Source: Planctomycetota bacterium (GTDB lineage Bacteria > Planctomycetota > Phycisphaerae > UBA1845). Taken from it: 5,900 nt of DNA. The DNA is taken from contig JADFRO010000204.1 of NCBI GenBank assembly GCA_022561255.1, forward strand, positions 1-5,900, read 5' to 3'. Shown here in pieces: positions 1-5,550 of the stretch. The position numbers and the translations under genes were made by a program. The notes below the pieces were generated by a model. That model searched no databases and was not told the origin of the DNA. It saw only the letters and a list, made by a program, of their open reading frames with translations. Each line of letters opens with the position of its first letter. The first letter of the stretch is position 1.

Positions 1-257
1 AACGGCCGCCTCTCCAGCCCCGGAAATGACAGGGCATCGCCGCTGCCGTTTGTTGACGTTCCCCTTCCGGAGATCTCTTCAACGTCTCCTCGTTCAAGTA
101 TCCAGTCCATACGGAGCCGCGGCAGGCCTTTCCTCACGTCTAACTCCGCCCCGTCGTGGGTGTAGGGACCGCTGGTGTCGTAGAGGTTGATGGGCGGGTT
201 TTCCTCCTGGCTGAAACGTCCCTCCGTGGGCGTTAGGGTAACTTGGCGAAACGGGAC
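1..257 (-). other. thiC: ThiC (phosphomethylpyrimidine synthase) N-terminal fragment, joined in frame to valS
   Basis: From about codon 689 of the frame that begins at 2321, the protein matches the N-terminal region of ThiC rather than ValS. It reads VPFRQVTLTPT, then EENPPINLYDTSGPY (706-720), DVRKGLPRLR (728-737), ERGDVEE (743-749) and SFPGLERRP (765-773) at the window edge. ThiC is the radical-SAM enzyme that converts aminoimidazole ribotide to hydroxymethylpyrimidine phosphate in thiamine synthesis. The order and spacing follow B. subtilis-type ThiC as I recall it (VPMREIALSPT, YDTSGPYTDP, GLKPLR, ERGDVEEYEGR, SYPGLKRKPLRA). The start codon and leader of ThiC are missing, and no separate start, ribosome binding site or TPP riboswitch lies between the two parts. 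The catalytic core and the C-terminal Fe-S cysteines would lie outside the window. Identity is strong from several family motifs; whether the joint exists in a real genome is open. Confidence 0.88.
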
Positions 258-2321
258 CTGGCCCGCCATCTCGATGCCAAGCATGATCATTCGGGCGACC
301 CAGAAAAATAGAATGTCGGAACCCGTGTTCAGCAACGAGGTGGGATAGAAGGTCTTGAGATCGGCGCTGTCTTCGGGCCAGCCCATGGTGGAAAAAGGCC
401 AGAGACCTGAGCTGAACCAGGTGTCGAGAACGTCTTGGTCGCGGACTAGGTCCGACACAAGCGAGTTTACCTTCGTTCGTAGTATCCTGGCACGCCCCGT
501 TTCGGGCGTTGGATTCTCGTCGAGCCGAGACATGTCGTTGTCCCACAGTTCGGCTACTTTCTTGAGTTCTTGGCCGGCAGCGCCCGTCGACGTGTAGACA
601 AAGCATGTGGTTCCACGAATGTCGGGCTGCACGCGTACGTGGTACGCGCCGCCGGGACAGTTATGCGCCGCCATCTTGTCGAGCGCTTCTTGAAGCTTGC
701 TCGCCGCCGTCCACTTCCATTCACGGATCTCCGCGATCGACTTCTGTCCACCGCCGCCGGAGAGCTTGACTCTCCAGACCGGAATTCGATGTCCCCACCA
801 AAGCTGGCGCGAGATGCACCAGTCGCGCTTCTCGCCGAGCCAGTCGAGATAACTCTTCGCGTATCGCGGTGGAAAGACCTTGATCCGCCCGTCCTCGACG
901 GCATCCATTGCCCCCTGGGCAAGTCCGGGGACTTCGGTCCCATCCCCGAGAATGACGGAACGGGAAACGTGTTCTCCGGGAATGTGCTTTCTGTCGAGTG
1001 TCTCCTGGTCAACGTCGCTCGTCTTTAGGAACCACTGATCGGACAGATAGGGTTCGATCGGAAACTTGCTGCGATCGCTGTGACCGACCTCGTGGACGTG
1101 GTCCTCCACTTTATGAAGAAGGTCTTTCGCGTCGAGATCGGCAACGACCTTTTCACGCCCAGCGGCTGCGAATAGAAGTCCTTCGTATTCGCCGCTGTGG
1201 GCGTTCTTTGACCCGTTCGATTCGATGATCGGTGCGATCGTTCCGTCCGGTGCGAGGACGTTGATCATCGGAAGGTCATGTCGCAGGCCGACTTCGTAAT
1301 CGTTGGGGTCGTGCGCGGGCGTAACCTTGACGCATCCGCTGCCTTTGGTCGGTTCGGCCCAGTTGTCGCAGATGAGCGGTATCGCGCGCTCCACGAGCGG
1401 GAGTCGCACCATCCGACCATCCTGCGCCATGTCACGGAGTTGGACCAACTCGGCGAGGTGGGTTGCACGCCGTTCCGCGAGTGAGTCGAGCTTCGCCGCA
1501 AGATCGGTCGCTTCGGCCGACGACTGATCGGTGATCTGCTTGCGCGCCTGCGTCAGCTCTTTTTCGCTCTCGGCGAAAAAGTTCTCCGGATCGGGATGGA
1601 CGGCCACAGCCGTGTCACCGAGCATCGTTTCCGGTCGTGTCGTGGCGATAATGACGAACTCCGGTTCGCCTGCCTTCGGATCGATCACCGGATACTTGAT
1701 GTGCCAGAAGTGTCCTTTGACGGTTTCGTGATAGACCTCGTCGTCGGACACGGCTGTCTGCAACTGCGTGTCCCAGTTGACCAGGCGTTTACCTCGGAAG
1801 ATGAGTCCGTCCTTGAACAGCTTGAAGAAAATCGTCCGAACGGCCTGGGCGAGCCCATCGTCCAGCGAAAACCTTGTTCGCTTCCAGTCACACGAGCAGC
1901 CCATGAGCTTTAGCTGACTGAGGATGCGGTTCTCGTACTGGTCCTTCCACTTCCATATGCGACCCACGAGTTCGTCGCGGCCGAGTTCGTGGCGCGTCTT
2001 GCCTTCGAGTTCGAGAATGCGACGTTCGACGACGGCTTGCGTTGCGATGCCGGCGTGATCCGTACCGGGTTGCCAGAGCGTATTGAACCCGCGCATGCGG
2101 TGGTAGCGAATCAGGATATCCTGAAGTGTGTCACCGAGCGCGTGGCCGAGGTGGAGCGCACCGGTCACGTTGGGCGGCGGCATGACGATGGTGTACGTCT
2201 TTTCGTGGGGCGTTCCGTCCGGTGTCGAGACGAAGGCGCCGGACGCTTCCCATTGTTTGTAGATGTCCGGCTCCACGGCGCGGGGGTCGTACACCTTATC
2301 GAGCACGTTTGAATCGGGCAT
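1..2321 (-). CDS. valS: Valine--tRNA ligase (ValS) N-terminal and catalytic region, fused in frame to a ThiC fragment; 3' end beyond window
   Basis: ValS charges tRNA-Val with valine in the cytoplasm. The ATG at 2321 gives a typical ValS N-terminus (KVYDPRAVEPDIYKQWE). The frame has no stop for 773 codons and runs off the left edge. Visible landmarks are PPPNVTGALHLGH (HIGH-class signature, HLGH at residues 57-60), the CP1 editing domain with TTRPETMLGDTAVAVHP (about 227-243) and KGSGCVKVTPAHDPNDYEVG (about 326-345), EPYLSDQWF (423-431), WCISRQLWWGHRIP (501-514), DTWFSS (633-638) and FFWVARMIM (672-680). ValS similarity ends at VPF (689-691). The following residues are ThiC-like, so KMSKS, the anticodon-binding domain and the C-terminal coiled coil are absent. 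A charged insertion lies at residues 248-301. No strong ribosome binding site is seen; AAGAG lies 3 nt before the ATG. As read here, the product should not be a working synthetase. ValS identity is secure; the meaning of the fusion is inferred. Confidence 0.93.
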   Translation of the reverse strand, partial: MPDSNVLDKVYDPRAVEPDIYKQWEASGAFVSTPDGTPHEKTYTIVMPPPNVTGALHLGHALGDTLQDILIRYHRMRGFNTLWQPGTDHAGIATQAVVERRILELEGKTRHELGRDELVGRIWKWKDQYENRILSQLKLMGCSCDWKRTRFSLDDGLAQAVRTIFFKLFKDGLIFRGKRLVNWDTQLQTAVSDDEVYHETVKGHFWHIKYPVIDPKAGEPEFVIIATTRPETMLGDTAVAVHPDPENFFAESEKELTQARKQITDQSSAEATDLAAKLDSLAERRATHLAELVQLRDMAQDGRMVRLPLVERAIPLICDNWAEPTKGSGCVKVTPAHDPNDYEVGLRHDLPMINVLAPDGTIAPIIESNGSKNAHSGEYEGLLFAAAGREKVVADLDAKDLLHKVEDHVHEVGHSDRSKFPIEPYLSDQWFLKTSDVDQETLDRKHIPGEHVSRSVILGDGTEVPGLAQGAMDAVEDGRIKVFPPRYAKSYLDWLGEKRDWCISRQLWWGHRIPVWRVKLSGGGGQKSIAEIREWKWTAASKLQEALDKMAAHNCPGGAYHVRVQPDIRGTTCFVYTSTGAAGQELKKVAELWDNDMSRLDENPTPETGRARILRTKVNSLVSDLVRDQDVLDTWFSSGLWPFSTMGWPEDSADLKTFYPTSLLNTGSDILFFWVARMIMLGIEMAGQVPFRQVTLTPTEGRFSQEENPPINLYDTSGPYTHDGAELDVRKGLPRLRMDWILERGDVEEISGRGTSTNGSGDALSFPGLERRP
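1416..1580 (-). other. Charged, probably coiled-coil insertion in the ValS editing domain
   Basis: Between AVAVHPDP and VRLPLVERAIPLI (about residues 248-302 of the valS product) lies a stretch rich in E, K, R, Q and A with heptad-like hydrophobic spacing (LTQARKQI, LAAKLDSLAERR, LAELVQLRDM). In E. coli ValS, as I recall it, the equivalent link is only about a dozen residues (RYKDLIGKYVI), so roughly 40 residues are extra. It is in frame and the flanking editing-domain motifs are intact, so it is part of the protein rather than an inserted element. I recall similar insertions in planctomycete-like ValS proteins; this is a memory, not a search result. A coiled-coil fold is inferred from composition only. 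Confidence 0.6.
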
Positions 2322-2366
2322 TCGCTCTTGATTCCAGATGTTGAACGCGGCTATGAAAAGATCGTA

Positions 2367-2394
2367 AGCGTAGGGTGTGCGTGCGAAAAGTCAA
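2367..2394 (-). promoter_or_regulatory. Possible sigma-70-type promoter for valS
   Basis: In the gap between folD and valS the minus strand reads TTGACT (2394-2389, five of six to the -35 consensus), a 16-nt spacer, then TACGCT (2372-2367, a weak -10). This would start RNA near 2360 and give a leader of about 40 nt before the valS ATG. The leader is too short for a T-box, and no T-box-like sequence is seen. The weak -10 keeps confidence low; valS could also be read through from folD. Confidence 0.3.
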
Positions 2395-2417
2395 CGACCA
2401 AAGCCGTGTGGGATGTC

Positions 2418-3287
2418 TTACAGGTTGACGCGGAGCTGCGCCGCAGCCGCGTCAACGGTCTGTTCGAGCAGCGTCGCGATGGTCATCGGACCGACGCCGC
2501 CGGGGACGGGTGTGATCAGTGATGCCCGCTCGGCAACGGCGGAGAAGTCGACATCGCCCACATTGCCCTCGTTGTATCCGGCGTCGACGACGACAGCCTG
2601 GGATTTGATCCAATCGCCCTGGACGAAGTTGGGCTTTCCGACGGCTGCAATCAGCACTTCGGCGCTGCTGACGAGAACGGGAAGGTCGCGCGTGCGCGAG
2701 TGACAGAGCGTGACGGTAGCGTGAGCGTTGATGAGCATGGAGGCCATCGGTCGACCAAGGATCGGACTTCTTCCGATGACCACCGCTCGCGCGCCGTCGA
2801 GCGTAACGTCGTATTCGATCAGCAGACGCATGATTCCCGCGGGCGTACACGCCGGTAGAGCGGGCATGCCCAGAATCATTCGCCCGATCGCCGCAGAGGT
2901 TACGCCGTCCACGTCTTTCGCCAGTGGAATCGCCTCGAACGCCGCTCGGCGGTCGATGGGTTTGGGAACCGGGTGTTGAATCACAATGCCGTGGACCGAG
3001 TCGTCGGAGGCGAGTTTGCGAACCTCGGCCAGGAGTTGCTCGGTTGTCGAATCGTGCGGAAGCTCGACGGCGAGCGATTTCATGCCGACCTCCTCGCACC
3101 GGGCACGCTTCATGCGTACGTACACCGCAGACGCAGTATTCTCGCCGACCAGAATCGTCGCGAGCGTAGGCGTAACGCCGGTCGCTTCACGAATCCGCTG
3201 GACCTTTTCTGCTGTGGCCTCACGGATGCGCTTTGCGAGCGGCCGGCCGTCCATGAGCTTGGCGCTGTGTTCACTGTGCATGGGCAT
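2418..3287 (-). CDS. folD: Bifunctional methylenetetrahydrofolate dehydrogenase / methenyltetrahydrofolate cyclohydrolase (FolD)
   Basis: FolD is the cytoplasmic enzyme that interconverts 5,10-methylene-, 5,10-methenyl- and 10-formyl-THF. The sequence shows AKLMDGRPLAKRIRE at the N-terminus, YVRMKRARCEEVG with the family's catalytic Tyr and Lys, IQHPVPKPID (most FolDs have QLPLP here), KDVDGVT with the active-site Asp, CTPAGIM, the Rossmann nucleotide-binding segment VVIGRSPILGRPMAS, AAVGKPNFVQGDWIK and the C-terminal signature TPVPGGVGPMTIATLLEQT. The length of 289 residues fits the family. The frame is open up to 3419, but that start would overlap the upstream gene and add a non-conserved leader. 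I chose the ATG at 3287 because AGGG lies 7 nt upstream; ATGs at 3293 and 3281 are also possible. The gene begins 73 nt after the 87-residue protein and is probably cotranscribed with it. A strong hairpin is embedded in its final codons. Confidence 0.95.
   Translation of the reverse strand: MPMHSEHSAKLMDGRPLAKRIREATAEKVQRIREATGVTPTLATILVGENTASAVYVRMKRARCEEVGMKSLAVELPHDSTTEQLLAEVRKLASDDSVHGIVIQHPVPKPIDRRAAFEAIPLAKDVDGVTSAAIGRMILGMPALPACTPAGIMRLLIEYDVTLDGARAVVIGRSPILGRPMASMLINAHATVTLCHSRTRDLPVLVSSAEVLIAAVGKPNFVQGDWIKSQAVVVDAGYNEGNVGDVDFSAVAERASLITPVPGGVGPMTIATLLEQTVDAAAAQLRVNL
2424..2456 (-). terminator. Strong hairpin inside the 3' end of folD (terminator-like or mRNA-stabilising)
   Basis: The arms GTTGACGCGG and CCGCGTCAAC form a perfect 10-bp inverted repeat (2424-2433 and 2447-2456). 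An inner CTGC/GCAG stem (2436-2439 and 2443-2446) closes on a 3-nt loop, with a 2-nt AG/CT bulge between the stems. The structure is entirely within folD codons and ends a few bases before its stop. No T-run follows on the minus strand (CTGTAAGACATCCC), so it is not a canonical intrinsic terminator. Pause, Rho-assisted stop or 3'-end protection are possible roles. Confidence 0.45.
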
Positions 3288-3360
3288 GAGCATACCCTGC
3301 GGTCGTTGCTCCGTTAAGAGGGCATCGACGGAGAGCGTTCGATCGCGCGAGGTGTCCGTT

Positions 3361-3624
3361 TCAGAATTCGGTGAGTGGCAGGCCGCACCGTTCGCCGAGG
3401 TTTCGTAGGGCTGCCTCAAGATCCTCAGGTCGCCCGAGCTGCGAACGTTCCTTTCCGTCCGGTGCCGTAATGCTCACCTGGACGGACCCCGGGGCCGGGG
3501 CGGTGAGCTCAACCAGAAAACCGGCACTCTCGATTTCGTCGAGCACCGCGCGGGCGTTCGTGCGAACCAGGTATTTCGGGAACGGGGTGCCCGATGTGGG
3601 CGGCTGGAGTTCTTGTTCCGACAT
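3361..3624 (-). CDS. Hypothetical small protein, 87 residues
   Basis: I do not recognise this protein. It starts MSEQELQPPTSGTPFPKYLV and ends GERCGLPLTEF. There is no signal peptide or membrane segment, and it looks soluble. A flexible Pro/Thr/Ser-rich N-terminus of about 15 residues is followed by an alternating pattern: a helix-like ARAVLDEIESAG, strand-like FLVELTAP and SVQVSITAP, then a helix-like PEDLEAALRNLGERCG. This suggests a small alpha/beta domain. The ATG at 3624 was preferred over the upstream in-frame extension (to 3747) because the extension is Arg- and Cys-rich and crosses the promoter-like region. GGCAGGG lies about 8 nt or more upstream as a weak ribosome binding site. It sits between ftcD and folD and is probably cotranscribed with folD, so a link to folate metabolism is possible, but nothing in its sequence shows that. 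Confidence 0.7.
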   Translation of the reverse strand: MSEQELQPPTSGTPFPKYLVRTNARAVLDEIESAGFLVELTAPAPGSVQVSITAPDGKERSQLGRPEDLEAALRNLGERCGLPLTEF

Positions 3625-3687
3625 AACATCGCCCTGCCTGTTCGGGGCATCGGATCGGCCCACTCGGCGGTACGGGCGAGCCCTACA

Positions 3688-3693
3688 TCTATA
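3688..3693 (-). promoter_or_regulatory. Possible -10 box for the small gene and folD
   Basis: The minus strand reads TATAGA within the only AT-rich island of the 180-bp gap between ftcD and the 87-residue gene, about 64 nt before that gene's ATG. No good -35 box lies 16-18 nt upstream (the candidates are CGATAC, GCGATA and TGCGAT). The call rests on local base composition, position and one hexamer. Confidence 0.25.
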
Positions 3694-3697
3694 GGTT

Positions 3698-3716
3698 GCA
3701 ATACAAACTGTATCGC
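3698..3716. promoter_or_regulatory. Palindrome, possible operator, in the intergenic promoter region
   Basis: ATACA and TGTAT form a perfect 5-bp inverted repeat around a 3-nt centre (3701-3713). Outer GC/GC bases (3698-3699 and 3715-3716) also pair across one mismatch, giving GCAATACAAACTGTATCGC. It sits where the -35 region of the putative promoter at 3688-3693 would fall, as expected for a repressor or activator site. No known regulator consensus is recognised, and 5-bp arms can occur by chance. Confidence 0.3.
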
Positions 3717-3758
3717 AGGAAGGAGCTGGGCTTGTGGGCTGAATCACTGCGAGATTCT

Positions 3759-3804
3759 CGGACGAGCGCCGCCCGCAGCGCCCGACAAGCAGATCAGCGG
3801 TCCG
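3759..3804 (-). terminator. GC-rich nested hairpin immediately after ftcD
   Basis: Directly downstream of the ftcD stop the transcript can form CGGGCGC paired with GCGCTCG (3778-3784 and 3763-3769, one G-U pair, 8-nt loop). This may sit inside an outer CGGAC/GTCCG pair (3800-3804 and 3759-3763, sharing one base with the inner stem). No T-tract follows, so this is at most a Rho-type or weak terminator, or a 3'-end structure. Confidence 0.3.
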
Positions 3805-5490
3805 TTAGAGCTTGGCGTTAACGATCGCCAGGATTTCCTTCTCTTTGGCGATTGTCTTTTCCTGGATTTTCTCGCCTCTGGCGATCAGGTCGGTGATCCA
3901 GGCTCGGTCTTTGATGTCCTTGGCGTTGATCTTGACGTTGAGAAAAGCGCCCATGACCGCAGAGCGAGCGGCAAGGGCGCCGACGCCCGCATCGGAGACG
4001 GAGTTGGGATTGCCGATCTCCGCCATCGCAGCGACAACGTCCATCGCGTCGCAGGTGACCTGCATCACTCGGAAGGGGATTTCGATGGCCCGCTTGGTCG
4101 CCGCTTGGACCGCTTCACTCTTCTTAGCCTTGTCCTCTTCGCTTGCGCTGGGCAGTCCGAACGCGGCCATGATTTCGTTGAAGGCGTCCGTATCTTCGTC
4201 GATCAGTCGAAGCAACTCGTCGTGGTGCTCCTTGCCCTTATCAGCGTAGTCGGAGAACTCCTCCCAACGCTCGTCCCATCCGCGTTTGTGCGAAGACAGA
4301 TTGGCTACCATCGTGGCGAGTGCGGCGGCCATCGCCCCCATCGACGCCGCGATCGATCCGCCGCCGGGAGCGGGAGACTCAGAGGCGGTTTCGTGGACGA
4401 ACTCGGCCATGCTCAGGTCGACGAGTTTCCGCACGCCGCGATCCGCGATGGCGTACTCGATGATTTTTTCGTCCGGCTTGAAAGGGTAGAGGTCATCGAG
4501 GCCGAGTGACTTCACGGCGATCTTGACGAGTTCCTTGTCGCTGACACCGGTAGAGCGTTGCTGCTTTTTGAGGAAGTATCGCCCGGCATCCAGCATGGCA
4601 TCGAGCGGAATCAAGCCGACAAGCTCCGAGCCCGTTACGCGGACGCCCCTCGCCTGAGCGGCTTCGCAGCAAGCATCGAACGCGACGTGGACGGGCGTCA
4701 TGGTGATGTTGGTGAGGTTCAAAGATACCTGAGCGATGCCGTACTCTTGGATGTACCAACCGATACCCTTAACGGACTTGCACGCTCCGGGAATCCATAT
4801 TTCGTGGCCGCCCGCGTCCTTGGCGACCGGTCCGGTCAGCAGATTGCCCTCACGCTTTTTTCGTCCCTTTTCGCGAACGTCGAAGGCGATGGCGTTGGCC
4901 CGACGCGTGGACGTGGTGTTAAGGTTTACGTTGTAAGCGACGAGAAAGTCGCGAGCGCCGACCGCCGTAGCGCCCGACCTGGCGTTGAAGGAGGCTGGAC
5001 CGAAGTCCGGTTTCCATTCCGGTTTCTTGAGCCTCTCTGCGAGACCTTCATATTCACCCGATCGTACGACGGCGAGGTTGCGACGTTGATCGGTCCTAGC
5101 CGCATGCTCGTAGCAATAGATCGTCAGCCCGATTTCTTCGCCGAGTCGGCGGGCGAGCGTGTGGGCGTAGGGCACCGTCTCGGCCATGGTGATGTTGGAG
5201 ACGGGTACGAGCGGGCAGACGTCCATCGCGCCGAAGCGCGGATGCTGCCCGCTGTGCTTGCTCATGTCGATGCGTTCTGCAGCGACGCGAGCCCCCCGTA
5301 CCGCGGCTTCGACGACCTCGTCCGGTGGTCCCACGAGCGTCACGACCGTACGATTCGTCGCCTGGCCGGCGTCGACGTCAAGAAGTTTGACGCCGTCGAC
5401 GGATTCCATGGCGCTGGTGATTTGCTTGATGACGTCGAGGTCACGACCTTCGCTGAAGTTCGGGACACACTCGATCAGTTGGTTGCGCAT
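3805..5490 (-). CDS. ftcD: Bifunctional glutamate formimidoyltransferase / formimidoyltetrahydrofolate cyclodeaminase (FtcD)
   Basis: This cytoplasmic enzyme transfers the formimino group from formiminoglutamate (histidine breakdown) to tetrahydrofolate, then deaminates the product to 5,10-methenyl-THF plus ammonia. The 561-residue length matches two-domain FTCDs (about 540 in mammals). The transferase half (about 1-325) shows ECVPNFSEGRD, DVDAGQATNRTVVTLVG and HSGQHPRFGAMDVCPLVPV; its His83 aligns with catalytic His82 of the pig enzyme. It also shows YNVNLNTT and TGSELVGLIPLDAM. After a linker (LGLDDLYPFKPDEKIIEY) the cyclodeaminase half (about 355-561) shows AEFVHETASESPAPGGGSIAAS, LIDEDTDAFNEIM and GNPNSVSDAGVGALAARSA. 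The ATG at 5490 (MRNQLIECVPNF) is preferred; an in-frame TTG at 5496 adds only two residues. No ribosome binding site precedes it, and a promoter-like element ends just before it. No hut genes are visible, so the histidine-degradation context is inferred from the family. Confidence 0.96.
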   Translation of the reverse strand: MRNQLIECVPNFSEGRDLDVIKQITSAMESVDGVKLLDVDAGQATNRTVVTLVGPPDEVVEAAVRGARVAAERIDMSKHSGQHPRFGAMDVCPLVPVSNITMAETVPYAHTLARRLGEEIGLTIYCYEHAARTDQRRNLAVVRSGEYEGLAERLKKPEWKPDFGPASFNARSGATAVGARDFLVAYNVNLNTTSTRRANAIAFDVREKGRKKREGNLLTGPVAKDAGGHEIWIPGACKSVKGIGWYIQEYGIAQVSLNLTNITMTPVHVAFDACCEAAQARGVRVTGSELVGLIPLDAMLDAGRYFLKKQQRSTGVSDKELVKIAVKSLGLDDLYPFKPDEKIIEYAIADRGVRKLVDLSMAEFVHETASESPAPGGGSIAASMGAMAAALATMVANLSSHKRGWDERWEEFSDYADKGKEHHDELLRLIDEDTDAFNEIMAAFGLPSASEEDKAKKSEAVQAATKRAIEIPFRVMQVTCDAMDVVAAMAEIGNPNSVSDAGVGALAARSAVMGAFLNVKINAKDIKDRAWITDLIARGEKIQEKTIAKEKEILAIVNAKL

Positions 5491-5497
5491 GGTCAAT

Positions 5498-5526
5498 ATA
5501 TTAGCGTGGCGCCGGCACCCTGTCTG
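5498..5526 (-). promoter_or_regulatory. Candidate ftcD promoter giving a leaderless mRNA
   Basis: On the minus strand CAGACA (5526-5521, four of six to the -35 consensus) is followed by a 17-nt GC-rich spacer and TAATAT (5503-5498, four of six to the -10). The ATG at 5490 begins 8 nt after the end of the -10 box, which is where transcription would start. Together with the lack of a ribosome binding site, this suggests a leaderless or nearly leaderless transcript. Neither hexamer is perfect. Confidence 0.4.
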
Positions 5527-5550
5527 CGCGTGTGATCGGGACGAGCTGTT

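Noticed and set aside
1..257. TPP riboswitch that often precedes thiC
   Set aside because: The thiC leader and start are absent at the joint; the sequence upstream is ValS coding sequence with no THI-box-like elements.
94..1012. Minus-strand frames of 152 and 170 codons within the valS region
   Set aside because: They are out-of-frame with the continuous ValS/ThiC reading and have Arg/Ser-rich shadow composition. They do not represent a frameshifted valS, because the true frame has no stop from 2321 to the edge.
2322..2417. T-box or other riboswitch before valS
   Set aside because: The gap is 96 bp, too short for a T-box, and no T-box sequence or extended stem structure is visible.
2452..3099. 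Minus-strand frame of 215 codons overlapping folD
   Set aside because: It is a shifted frame within folD, extremely Arg-rich and without motifs; folD motifs are continuous in the other frame.
3288..3419. N-terminal extension of folD from an ATG at 3419
   Set aside because: The extra 44 residues have no FolD similarity and would overlap the upstream 87-residue gene.
3613..4509. Long plus-strand open frame of 298 codons opposite ftcD
   Set aside because: It lies antisense to the conserved cyclodeaminase half of ftcD and shows no family motif. GC-rich coding DNA often leaves the opposite strand open.
5491..5496. TTG start for ftcD two codons upstream
   Set aside because: It adds only two residues before ATG; the ATG matches the family's usual start just before IECVPNFSEG.
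5500..5525. GGCGCC/GCCGGC palindromes as a terminator of the yifB-like gene
   Set aside because: The symmetric arms are only about 6 bp with no loop and no T-run, and they overlap the spacer of the ftcD promoter candidate.
4558..5535. Long plus-strand open frame of 325 codons opposite ftcD
   Set aside because: It is antisense to the well-conserved transferase half of ftcD, with no recognisable domain.
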